NCBI GenBank assembly: GCA_963931865.1
Contig: OZ007506.1
Span: 14,663,969 to 14,727,968 of the forward strand
From: Axinella damicornis
Taxonomy: Eukaryota; Porifera; Demospongiae; Axinellida; Axinellidae
DNA: 64,000 bases
Direction: 5' to 3'
Below, piece after piece: positions 24,501 to 28,306 of this stretch (positions within the stretch are counted from its first letter, which is position 1; each line of letters starts with the position of its first letter). Position numbers and translations under genes: made by a program. Under the pieces are notes generated by a model. That model ran no database searches and was not told the DNA's origin. It saw only the letters and a list, made by a program, of their open reading frames with translations.

Positions 24501-25196
24501 AATCAATGGCATCACAGAAAAACAATGATACGCGCACACACAAAAATAGCAATGCAACTACCGTGGGAACATTTCAAAACTTTAATCAGAGATTAGATTA
24601 ATTGCTGGAGAAAACATTAAGTATCCCTGACCAACTAGCAATATACACTCACCTTCATTTATGACTTCACCATCACCGGTCCCTCCTTTACTATTTCCGC
24701 TCACATCAATATTTTTTTCTCCACTCTTTTCATCACCATCACCATCTCTGCTGCTTGCATCCCCTACATGACCACCATCACTACGACCACCACCACCACC
24801 ATCACCACTGGCACCACCACCACCATCACCACTGGCACCACCACCACCACTGGCACCACCACCATCATCATCATAACCATCACCACTAACGCCACCACTG
24901 CCACCACCACCACCATCACCACTGGCACCACCACCACCACTGGCACCACCACCACCACTGGCACCACCACCATCACCACCACCACCATCACCACCACCAC
25001 CATCACCACAAACACCATCACCACCAACACCAACACCATTATCACTACTTACTCCATTGCCACCAATACCATTCCTAGTACTGTTTCCACGGCCATCATC
25101 ACCATTGCCGTTTGCAGTTGCACCACCACCCCCACCACCACCACCCCCACCATTGGAGGTGGACTGATCTGCTCCACTGGGTTTGCCGTCAGACAT
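1..25196 (-). CDS. Giant multi-exon gene, N-terminal ~1,273 codons (possible RNF213/mysterin-like)
   Basis: Gene-level entry. Eighteen exons on the minus strand join without a frame break: 25196-24653, 21645-21568, 21498-21034, 20968-20814, 20741-20635, 20563-20444, 19670-19549, 17865-17780, 17703-17534, 14351-14180, 12360-12154, 6266-6111, 5743-5654, 5590-5499, 5425-5167, 1200-1141, 998-394, 333-1. Every junction has AG/GT and matching phase, giving 3,821 coding bases with no stop. The start is the ATG at 25196, just inside a good acceptor (TTGTCCACAG), so a 5'UTR exon lies upstream. The protein begins with ~180 Gly/Asp/Ser-rich residues, then a beta-rich block, then about 900 Leu-rich helix-like residues. 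The size (open at the edge), disordered N terminus and helical arm would suit an RNF213/mysterin-type AAA+/RING giant, but no diagnostic AAA or RING motif lies in this window, so the family is a guess. Exons 4, 5 and 17 have the least certain boundaries. The largest intron hosts a transposon-like gene pair. Confidence 0.72.
394..998 (-). CDS. Giant gene exon 17 (longest in window)
   Basis: A 605-base exon from TTCATTAG to TTGGCTG|GTAAGC. It encodes LLPPWDRAISATVNCLKNAT, WVENYSTVIHQLGAIYSQSY and a helical end. The ~200 residues are Leu/Ala-rich and read like an all-helical repeat arm. The first ATG visible inside (near 869) is internal, not a start. Confidence 0.72.
1141..1200 (-). CDS. Giant gene exon 16
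   Basis: A 20-codon micro-exon from CTTTTAG to CTAAAG|GTATAG that encodes QSLTNKSSCFEEIILSEILK. Phase 0 on both sides matches exons 15 and 17. Confidence 0.6.
1536..1604. repeat. Foldback repeat, TAGTCTCGGGCCCAGACC type
   Basis: The arms read TAGTCTCGGGCCCAGACCAC and, inverted, the same with small differences, around a short loop. Related copies lie at 25488-25540 and 27905-27943. It is a MITE or hairpin element with no coding capacity. Confidence 0.6.
3365..3747 (-). pseudogene. Decayed DUF3504/ZMYM-type tyrosine-recombinase-like relic
   Basis: One minus-strand frame reads KLEDIPSEILSKLLSRFFVE, then after a stop YEPETLTSFQRSLGCHLRYF, then SSEALKAKHRIDAIL. I recognise this order (a LEDIP..L..LL..FF helix, then YEP.TL.SFQRS) from the N-terminal core-binding part of DUF3504/ZMYM-like proteins found in Crypton-type elements. 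Three in-frame stops interrupt it and no catalytic domain is present, so it is dead. Its downstream edge shares the GAAGATGAATGG repeat with 16274-16340, 20261-20320 and 40670-40730. Confidence 0.4.
4858..4883. repeat. Poly-G tract
   Basis: A nearly pure G run broken by one A, in an intron. One of about nine long G or C homopolymers in the window. Confidence 0.9.
5167..5425 (-). CDS. Giant gene exon 15
   Basis: A 259-base exon from TTGTTCAG to ATACTG|GTGAGG. It encodes LPGASNHRGIQRFLFQVAVH and a charged coil-like segment ending NQLLHQMKEIL. The next exon is ~4 kb away across a repeat-filled intron. Confidence 0.7.
5499..5590 (-). CDS. Giant gene exon 14
   Basis: A 92-base exon from GCTATAG to GAAAAG|GTGCAG. 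It encodes FLNDFLKSTPREKI and GPTWVEFLSEAVK. The two-base remainder joins exon 15 as AGG. Confidence 0.68.
5654..5743 (-). CDS. Giant gene exon 13
   Basis: Exactly 30 codons from GATTACAG to GCTGAG|GTAATG. It encodes a basic start (IVKSTTTRLK) and the helix SVEQFLVLYQDFKIWP. Confidence 0.68.
6111..6266 (-). CDS. Giant gene exon 12
   Basis: Exactly 52 codons from TTTTGTCAG to TCCGGA|GTATGT. Helix-rich (LIKQNFKLLCKLFLRYKAV, FLASLFMLSLINEVF). Phase 0 on both sides, so it could be skipped without a frameshift. Confidence 0.7.
7017..7162 (+). CDS. Transposase-like gene, candidate exon 1
   Basis: ATG at 7017 gives MGILSCVTVIFGLLLALEPG, a signal-peptide-like start, then a Gly/Ala/Thr stretch ending at ATAACCAA|GTAAGT. 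The two-base phase fits exon 2. A secretory start on a transposase is odd, so this exon may be chimeric or the true start may lie in exon 2. Confidence 0.35.
7337..7444 (+). CDS. Transposase-like gene, exon 2
   Basis: Opens after TTTCCACCAG and closes at CGTCTCAG|GTACGC. It encodes VKNHSGSSTTDVMVRQWLKG and HDAIGIRL. AG plus the G of exon 3 completes an Arg codon, and the joined sequence reads smoothly into YTPDMHGRLVNRAKY. Confidence 0.55.
7535..7969. mobile_element. TAGCCTCGTTCCCAGGC foldback MITE, long form
   Basis: Bounded by TAGCCTCGTTCCCAGGCC and its inverse GGCCTGGGAACGAGGCTA, with CGAGAGAGGGAGG just inside the left arm. Internal sequence (CTACACTGGTCCTCCATCCG) recurs at 29120-29140 in a truncated copy starting at 28947. 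It sits in intron 2 of the transposase-like gene. Confidence 0.7.
8086..9185 (+). CDS. Transposase-like gene, exon 3 (interrupted by TAA)
   Basis: A 1,100-base exon from TTCTAATCAG to GTAACAG|GTGGGT. It carries the coiled coil, the basic RRLKRKR block, LAGDGTRIG and GNHILAIFKEPEDYESLK. The stop at 9089-9091 splits it. Downstream codons still read IEIDGIKYSIQYYLGGDWKF in the same frame, so this is a single-codon lesion, readthrough site or sequencing error, not a real C terminus. Confidence 0.72.
9244..9403. mobile_element. Foldback MITE, short perfect hairpin
   Basis: The arms of about 75 bases (CCCACGCCCAGCTTTTCGTC, GTACGGTAAAGCGGGGAGGG) are near-perfect inverted copies around a ~15-base loop. 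It is inserted in intron 3 of the transposase-like gene and closely matches the arms of 32112-32513 and 41104-41205. Confidence 0.85.
9497..10548 (+). CDS. Transposase-like gene, exon 4 (C-terminal half)
   Basis: Opens after CCTATTAG as GIDSAISQYSCIWCKCP and runs 350 codons to TAG. It contains PLSRVVIDNLHLFLRVADVL, a ~150-residue helical domain, and a zinc knuckle CSNCGGSGHNKLTC at 10413-10454, followed by CKMCNYTPFRAHLVDC. The upstream intron holds a complete foldback MITE. Confidence 0.75.
10603..10713. mobile_element. Foldback MITE between the two convergent genes
   Basis: Begins TAGCCTCGTTCCCAGGCC and ends GGCCTGGGAACGAGGCTA, with arms of ~45 bases containing CCACCGCCAGTATTTCAT. It lies between the 3' ends of the transposase-like and chromo-barrel genes. 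A transcript of either gene would fold into a long hairpin here. Confidence 0.85.
10845..11537 (-). CDS. Chromo-barrel (Tudor-knot) protein, likely transposon partner
   Basis: A 230-residue frame, convergent with the transposase-like gene. Near its N terminus LYALEVIGRDGDRVKVHYIG and YSSQSDEWR match the chromo-barrel/Tudor-knot pattern (D..V.A....G...VHY.G....DEW) of MOF/MSL3-type proteins, which binds modified histone tails or nucleic acid. The remaining ~150 residues (FDLHRELAYSIKSSL, GKRWYIRILNPRKNFCYV, YSLVFKFVRMDG) read as one alpha/beta domain that I do not recognise; I have seen similar pairs in invertebrate repeats. The start is uncertain: the frame is open above MLREMAYSL, and an upstream frame MAISSSCKSPSHLFLFG (about 11608) may be a first exon. 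A GC-rich stretch at 11650-11710 with GCGCGCGCG could be the promoter. Confidence 0.6.
   Translation of the reverse strand: MLREMAYSLRNSEGRKNYRDLDTIKLPRAQRIKDKLYALEVIGRDGDRVKVHYIGYSSQSDEWRLSSDLETLKIEGSTRGGQQLELDAYQPFDLHRELAYSIKSSLKGSRNDPEVRIDMPFHLLLFNGGLKQHGHMLHHGRGHEAMGIENYSDLTPLLGKRWYIRILNPRKNFCYVKKETVQFWIHRKKDIEEFDDEGQSIPYKGGYSLVFKFVRMDGVADELDSVLQIQ
12154..12360 (-). CDS. Giant gene exon 11
   Basis: Exactly 69 codons from TCAACAG to GATCAG|GTATGT. It encodes long amphipathic helices (GLKLLDAMREVFCQRKW, KKWLLLLLELVKYD). It is followed by the 5.9-kb intron that contains the transposase-like and chromo-barrel genes. Confidence 0.7.
12361..14179. other. Intron of the giant gene, no exon seen
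   Basis: Contains a partial TAGCCTC-type arm near 12412, the GT/poly-G tract, and a copy of the GGATGTAGGGATACCAG repeat. Otherwise it is unremarkable AT-rich sequence with short, unsupported frames. Confidence 0.5.
12567..12592. repeat. (GT)n followed by poly-G
   Basis: GTGTGTGTGTGTGTGTGTGTG at 12542-12565 runs directly into ~26 G. The flank at 12596-12712 belongs to the GGATGTAGGGATACCAG repeat family also found at 39034-39312. Confidence 0.85.
14180..14351 (-). CDS. Giant gene exon 10
   Basis: A 172-base exon from TTCTCAG to AAGGAA|GTGAGT, a strong donor. It encodes NAVNGLRDFFRSEEDFLKF followed by a basic loop and a Gly/Thr turn (TTGGTGVDAVKE). Phase 0 out. Confidence 0.7.
14660..15267. 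mobile_element. Dispersed ~620-base repeat, copy 1
   Basis: From AGGGGCAACCGCACTCCTGG to TATACCAGGAGTGTAATAT, it matches 39314-39964 along its length. CACTCCTGGTA near the left end and TACCAGGAGTG at the right end form an 11-base inverted repeat. Inside, a ~190-base segment (GAGCAATGGCG..., ...GGTGAGTTT) is itself duplicated. It is non-coding and most likely a MITE-type element. Confidence 0.65.
15301..15326. repeat. Poly-G tract
   Basis: A G run with one early A, followed by CACACAAACACAGAC, in an intron of the giant gene. Confidence 0.85.
15380..15990 (-). pseudogene. Decayed coding relic of a dispersed repeat
   Basis: One minus-strand frame reads AWRQRRDEFLESLHASH, then DAVTIDDIISEAASPQH and HTRSQTKQV before a stop; a later stretch reads DIETVNKVKSCIQQQGND. 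Upstream, VRIAEQQ lies in the same frame but across a stop. The flanking DNA (15880-16350) is homologous to 19840-20345, and the same short string gave rise to the foldback at 39034-39312. The composition resembles a retroelement polyprotein linker, but no catalytic motif is visible. Confidence 0.3.
15880..16350. repeat. Dispersed repeat, copy 1 (ends GAAGATGAATGG)
   Basis: Shares, in order, GCTGTTCTGCTATCC, GCATGCTTGA-type text, CCTCATGACACTTCGAAGTT and GTCGAAGATGAATGG with 19840-20345. Its distal third is also found at 3365-3440 and 40500-40730. Confidence 0.6.
16425..16984. mobile_element. TACCGTA-ended MITE, type A
   Basis: Left end TACCGTAGATCTGGAAATTT and right end ATTTCCCGATCTACGGTA form an inverted repeat of about 18 bases with one mismatch. 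Just inside, TTTTCGCGTTAAATATATTTCGCC is echoed by AATTACGGCGAACATT. A solitary left end lies at 23649. It is in an intron of the giant gene and has no coding potential. Confidence 0.8.
17534..17703 (-). CDS. Giant gene exon 9
   Basis: A 170-base exon from AAAACAG to CAAAG|GTAATT. It encodes a Leu-rich helical segment (NIEGVKKAILLAKTLRLP) and FNTRWIGELLVASNG. The two-base remainder pairs with the single G of exon 10. Confidence 0.7.
17780..17865 (-). CDS. Giant gene exon 8
   Basis: An 86-base exon from CCCTGCAG to CTTGAAG|GTAAAG. It encodes TTYLKLNISNSAQ and LEDVWFDHFLK and joins exon 9 in phase 0. Confidence 0.66.
17866..19548. other. Intron of the giant gene
   Basis: No exon seen. It contains the long palindrome at 18411-18552 and part of the GGATGTAGGGAT foldback family near its right end. 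Confidence 0.5.
18411..18552. repeat. Long palindrome
   Basis: TTGATCCTGAGGGATCTTCT and TATAGCAATGCAGGTACTTG on the left are mirrored by CAAGTACCTGCATTACTATA and AGAAGATCCCTCAGGATATA on the right, with small interruptions. Confidence 0.7.
19549..19670 (-). CDS. Giant gene exon 7
   Basis: A 122-base exon from ATTCAG to TGGA|GTAAGT, a strong donor. It encodes ENFKISASGAVYDAFWFLQQ and a basic turn before TFSIMLW. It looks like two antiparallel helices. Phases agree on both sides. Confidence 0.7.
19685..19925. repeat. Imperfect foldback, GGATGTAGGGAT family
   Basis: CGAGATGTAGGGATAGCAGG and GGTAGGGATGATAGCATAAA on the left are mirrored by TTATGTTATCATCCTAGCTACC and CTGTTCTGCTATTCCTACATCC on the right. 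It is diverged from the nearly perfect copy at 39034-39312. Confidence 0.55.
19840..20345. repeat. Dispersed repeat, copy 2 (ends GAAGATGAATGG)
   Basis: Homologous to 15880-16350; contains GCAGCAGGTGCATGCTTGAA, CCTCATGATACTTCGAAGTT and ACTCGAAGATGAATGGGA. It separates two exons of the giant gene. Confidence 0.6.
20444..20563 (-). CDS. Giant gene exon 6
   Basis: A 120-base helix-rich exon (FKIHAYSMHCIKYFEAMD, VSSVLNDFLT) from TGCATAG to ACAAG|GTAGGG. Phases 2 in and 2 out fit both sides. Confidence 0.68.
20635..20741 (-). CDS. Giant gene exon 5
   Basis: Opens after ATTGTGTAG as GGGHAGMIFQTLMKKSEQ and ends in a helical FLLYLAIAHRTL segment. The donor CCT|GTTAGT leaves two bases that pair with the single G of exon 6. 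The intron is only ~70 bases and contains TTACTAAC, a near-consensus branch point. Confidence 0.6.
20814..20968 (-). CDS. Giant gene exon 4
   Basis: Opens after ATCTCAG in a polar linker (SQKPNKPMNTRKN) and continues as helix-like sequence (EDFHLFVAVMDEFDKFEV). The donor chosen is GTT|GTCAGT, which keeps phase 0 into exon 5. The frame stays open for another ~70 bases, so this end is the least certain in the gene. Confidence 0.55.
21034..21498 (-). CDS. Giant gene exon 3: beta-rich globular block
   Basis: A 465-base exon opening after CCTCAG with GLEIRVKGGGSSF and closing at CCAAG|GTTTGC. Alternating hydrophobic and aromatic residues (WSPVAE, IDWIDIR, FPVAVVTYTDGEML) suggest a folded alpha/beta domain of ~130 residues, then a polar linker. 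I do not recognise the fold. Confidence 0.72.
21568..21645 (-). CDS. Giant gene exon 2
   Basis: A 78-base exon between ATTACAG and CAATG|GTAAAT. It encodes a Gln/Ser stretch followed by GWVPSEPIHN. Phase 1 in and phase 1 out agree with both neighbours. Confidence 0.65.
21725..22391. mobile_element. TACCGTA-ended MITE, type B
   Basis: TACCGTAGTCTCTCGAAAAT at the left end is mirrored by TTTTCGAGAGACTACGGTA at the right. The subterminal word GGGCGTATTTTCGA occurs in several near-copies close to both ends (with CGAAAATACGCCCA, CGAAAGTAGGCCCACC). It is in intron 1 of the giant gene. Confidence 0.85.
22483..23204. mobile_element. TACCGTA-ended MITE, type C, with nested foldback
   Basis: Left end TACCGTATCTCCGCGAATAG, right end CTATTCACGGAAATACGGTA. 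Subterminal repeats GGGCGGCGTCTATT, GGGCAGCGTTTAT and GGGTGGCGTTTATT line the inside of both ends. A TAGCCTCGTTCCCAGGC foldback (22926-23033) is inserted within it, so the TACCGTA element is older. It lies 92 bases from type B. Confidence 0.82.
22926..23033. mobile_element. TAGCCTCGTTCCCAGGC foldback nested in a MITE
   Basis: The arms TAGCCTCGTTCCCAGGCC and CCACCCCAGCTTTTGTCACT pair with CGACACAAGCTGGGGTGGAG and GGCCTGGGAACGAGGCTA. The inverted symmetry extends outward through ACAATTTGT / ACAAATTGT. Confidence 0.8.
24653..25196 (-). CDS. Giant gene exon 1: Gly/Asp-rich N terminus
   Basis: Starts with MSDGKPSG and runs 181 codons plus one base to a GAAG|GTGAGT donor. Almost all of it is low-complexity Gly with Asp, Ser and Ala, encoded by GGT/GGC/GAT triplet repeats (the CCACCACCATCACC arrays on the plus strand). 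The one-base phase joins exon 2 as GAA. It is probably disordered, and length variation between alleles is likely. The long Thr/Ile-rich and Val-rich frames over the same repeat are shadows. Confidence 0.7.
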
Positions 25197-25487
25197 ACTG
25201 TGGACAATATTCAATTTCAGGTCATGTGCGTACCACATAACATACAAATACAGATGATAAAACACAGGAACTAAATCATTGCACCACAGGGAGGATGTAT
25301 CATAGCAGTTCCTTGAGGAGAGAAATAGCCTTACTCTCAAGACACTGACACATCTATCTTAAAAACATGCCAACCACTTCACTCAAAGTGGTACAGATTT
25401 GTAGTTACCATACAGGCAACTGAGGTGATTGCCTCGGTAAAATACAAGTCATTATGCTACGATCAGGGCAGCAGGCATGTGTGTAAG

Positions 25488-25540
25488 TAGTCTCGGTCCC
25501 AGACCACACTGGGGTTGGTTTGGGTCTGGGGCCGAGACTA
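25488..25540. repeat. Foldback, TAGTCTCGGTCCCAGACC type
   Basis: TAGTCTCGGTCCCAGACC is mirrored by GGTCTGGGGCCGAGACTA across a short spacer containing ACTGGGGTTGG. Same family as 1536-1604. Confidence 0.7.
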
Positions 25541-26132
25541 GTGTGTAAGGTAACATCAACTAAGGAGGCATGAAAACATGGCTATAGTTAACTTCAAGTA
25601 TGATGATCACAATCACCACACATGCAGTGCAAAGATGGCAAGAAAGCAGAGAGCAGTAGCAGGGCAGCAGAAAGTACAATGTTGTCATGACAGCCTTTTC
25701 GACGACTCAAAATGATGACACAAAGTTTGAATATTTTATTCATATTTTATTCATAACTCCATAACCACCTTATTGCCTAGACACCTTATTACAAGTTTCA
25801 TTGCCTAGACAATTTGCGTGCCCTGAGCGGAAGTGGATTTTCATCACGTTGTCAGATTTCTGCAGTGCTGCCTGACGTTTGGGCCCTGCACCGGACTGCT
25901 CACGCAGGCAAAGGAAGGGGAAGTAGCTGAAGTGGCAGTGGGCAAAGCTACATGTGCTTGAACAGTATATTTCTGACACTTTTCTGCATTGTCCTATAGC
26001 TGCCATCTGATTTGAACTGTTGCCACCATGTTTGTCTCTTGCCAAATGCTTGTGTAGCTAGTTCTCTTTGAGGGAACGTTTGCCATCTTCTCATTTGCAA
26101 CCGAAATTGATGCACAAGTGCGAAAGGGATAA

Positions 26133-26665
26133 TCATAGGCGTAGGAAGCATTTGAAAGTTGGGGGGGGGGGGGGGGGGGGTCTTTGGATTCTAGATGGTC
26201 TGAGATAGATTCTGAGGCCATTTTGGTGTGCTAATTTAACAATTCTCTCCTTATAAGAAAATTTTTACTACAACAACTATACAACACATACTGTACACTA
26301 GTGGATGACCGAGGTACATCACAAGATGCTCCACCTAGGTTTCGTTTTTTTGGCTGGCTGGCTACAAAGAATGACTCTAAACGCTTCACCACAAACCAGT
26401 GACCCCAATCGCCATGTGCTCGAAGGTGTGCTGTAAATAGATGTAGGAATTTTAATTATACAGCGTAGTTCTTATTAGAGCCCTGCAGCTGCTCAGTCAT
26501 GATCGGGCTCATTGCTGTCGATGAGCGGCTTGGTCTGAAACTTTTGAGGTGAGAAACATGTTTGCTCAAGTACTAAGACTACTATATTTTTATAATAGCT
26601 GAAGAGACTTTTGGGGGGGTTGAGCCCCCCTGTTTGCATACTTGGGAGGGCTTTAGCCCCCCCAG

Positions 26666-26709
<44 letters not shown>

Positions 26710-26724
26710 CTTCCTATGCCTATG
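26133..26724. mobile_element. TIR element with subterminal poly-G / poly-C
   Basis: ATAGGCGTAGGAAGC at the left and GCTTCCTATGCCTAT at the right form a 15-base inverted repeat (one mismatch). Inside, ~20 G at 26161-26180 faces a ~40-base C run near 26665-26708. A similar G/C pair with CGCTTCTACGTTTA lies at 29608-29670. Confidence 0.65.
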
Positions 26725-28159
26725 GATAATTAATTATCAGTACATCTTTTGTTGTACATCGTACAATTATTATTGTGGGTTACATCACTGATCGATCAAG
26801 GAGTCAAAGCTCGTAAGCCTCGGAGATCATTGTTGGGGCTCATGACACCCCATCGTAGCTTCCTATGAACCTTTCAGCCATCTCCAACACAAGAGTAGCT
26901 ATTCCCCTGGTAGGTGGGATCTGGGCATGTACGAGACTACTCAGACAGTAGTTTTGGATGCTGTATTTGGCAAATTCAGGTCAACTTTTCAGAGTGAAAA
27001 TGTATTTGAAACACTTTATCACTTTTAGCTCCACCCTTTGTGTTTACAGTGACATTACTTTCAGCCCCACCCATTCAACTAGTTGGCTGCAACAGCCCCG
27101 CCTTATACCTATACCAATACATCATGTGAAATTCATGCGAGTAAACTCACTGGATTTTTTTCCAGACCATTACAAACTTTTTTTTATTATGTGCCCTTTT
27201 GGGCGGTGGGAATAGTAGTCTCGTGTCCAGCCAGGAAACCTACGCGGAATATCCGTCTGGTGACTTTCTCGGTATTAGCTCAGTGACGTACGCGTAATTA
27301 ACCAGGACAGAACGGAAGTCCTGCGCGTGAAATAATTATTGCAAGAGGAATTTTCTACAACTTCTTGCTCCTGATAAAGAATTCTCTACGATTTCATTGG
27401 CAGTATGAAATTCCTGCGTAAAAGTTAACAAAGTCCTCCATGAGAGCTGTGTACGAAGGCAGCGACGTGTTCGTGTGGCTAGCTACCTACTGGCTATGGC
27501 AAGAGCCTGTGCTACCAAGCGCTCCCTTTCCACATGCAGGGACTAGCTACAAGAAGGGACTTGTAGACAGTGGAAAGAGCTATGGTGTGCTTGTTGTGAG
27601 CCCTTTGATCGCCTCATGCACGCGTACGCGGGTGTGTTTACGCAAACGTCATCGGCCCAACCCATTCGCTAACGTCACAATTAAATTGACGTAACAGTGT
27701 ATACGAGGCTACCACCCAACTTTGATCCCCTTTTTTCATGTCGTATAGATGATTTTCGGACCGTTTGCTTTACAGATTTGTGCCAGCAAGAGCTAATTTT
27801 GTGCAATTATGTCGGTGATAATCTGGTGCGGGCGCTCGAGTGAGCTGCATGGTCATGCTGTTTTCATTTGCCCTTGCAGCCGTCCAATAACCGCGCGCGA
27901 TACTAAAAGCGATCCGTGCTGGGGTTGGGTCTGGACCGAGACTAACAGCTAGCTACTATAGTATTCTGTCTAACATCAATCTGCTGCATAAGTATAACAG
28001 CGAAGACACTTGTTTACAAACTCACCCCTGCGAGGCCAGGGCCAATCTCAAATACTTTCTTCAAGGCAAAGCGCTCTGTTTCATCGATGTCAATTGACGT
28101 CACAAGCATGTAATTATAATGAATTTCATCAGTGCACACACCATAATTATGATTCAAAT

Positions 28160-28306
28160 TTAAGTCTCCATTTCACCATCTTTGCCACTGGTGTTACAGT
28201 TGGTTGTAGTTCTGGGTTCTATCTCCCTATAAAGCAGTTTCATGTCCCCTCCACTCTTCCAGATGGTGTGCTTCACTGTCCTTAGGTCCAGATCATCGTC
28301 TAGCAC
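28160..28306 (-). CDS. WDR48: WDR48 exon w17: C terminus
   Basis: From TTCTATAG to TAA at 28162-28160. It encodes [20 protein letters not shown] and [11 protein letters not shown], near-identical to the vertebrate end, then a ~20-residue Thr/Asn/Gly tail absent in vertebrates. This SUMO-like domain contacts RAD51AP1 and FANCI in the human protein. Confidence 0.93.
   Translation of the reverse strand: MLDDDLDLRTVKHTIWKSGGDMKLLYREIEPRTTTNCNTSGKDGEMET

Larger units (their letters stand above)
25197..28159. other. Intergenic region: 5' side of the giant gene, 3' side of WDR48
   Basis: About 3 kb separate the giant-gene ATG from the WDR48 stop, both genes reading leftward. It holds a foldback (25488-25540), a TIR element with poly-G and poly-C (26133-26724), and a GC-richer stretch (27220-27700) that could include the giant-gene promoter. 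An open 28-codon frame MLVTSIDIDETERFALKK (28109-28026, ending at a GTGAGT donor) looks exon-like but I found no partner in phase. Confidence 0.5.

Noticed and set aside
24768..25274. Thr/Ile-rich plus-strand frame and Val-rich minus frame
   Set aside because: Products of the triplet repeat that encodes the Gly/Asp-rich exon 1; only the MSDGKPSG frame joins the next exon in phase.
28026..28109. First exon MLVTSIDIDETERFALKK of the giant gene
   Set aside because: It ends in phase 0, but the exon carrying MSDGKPSG needs another phase at its acceptor. No linking exon was found.
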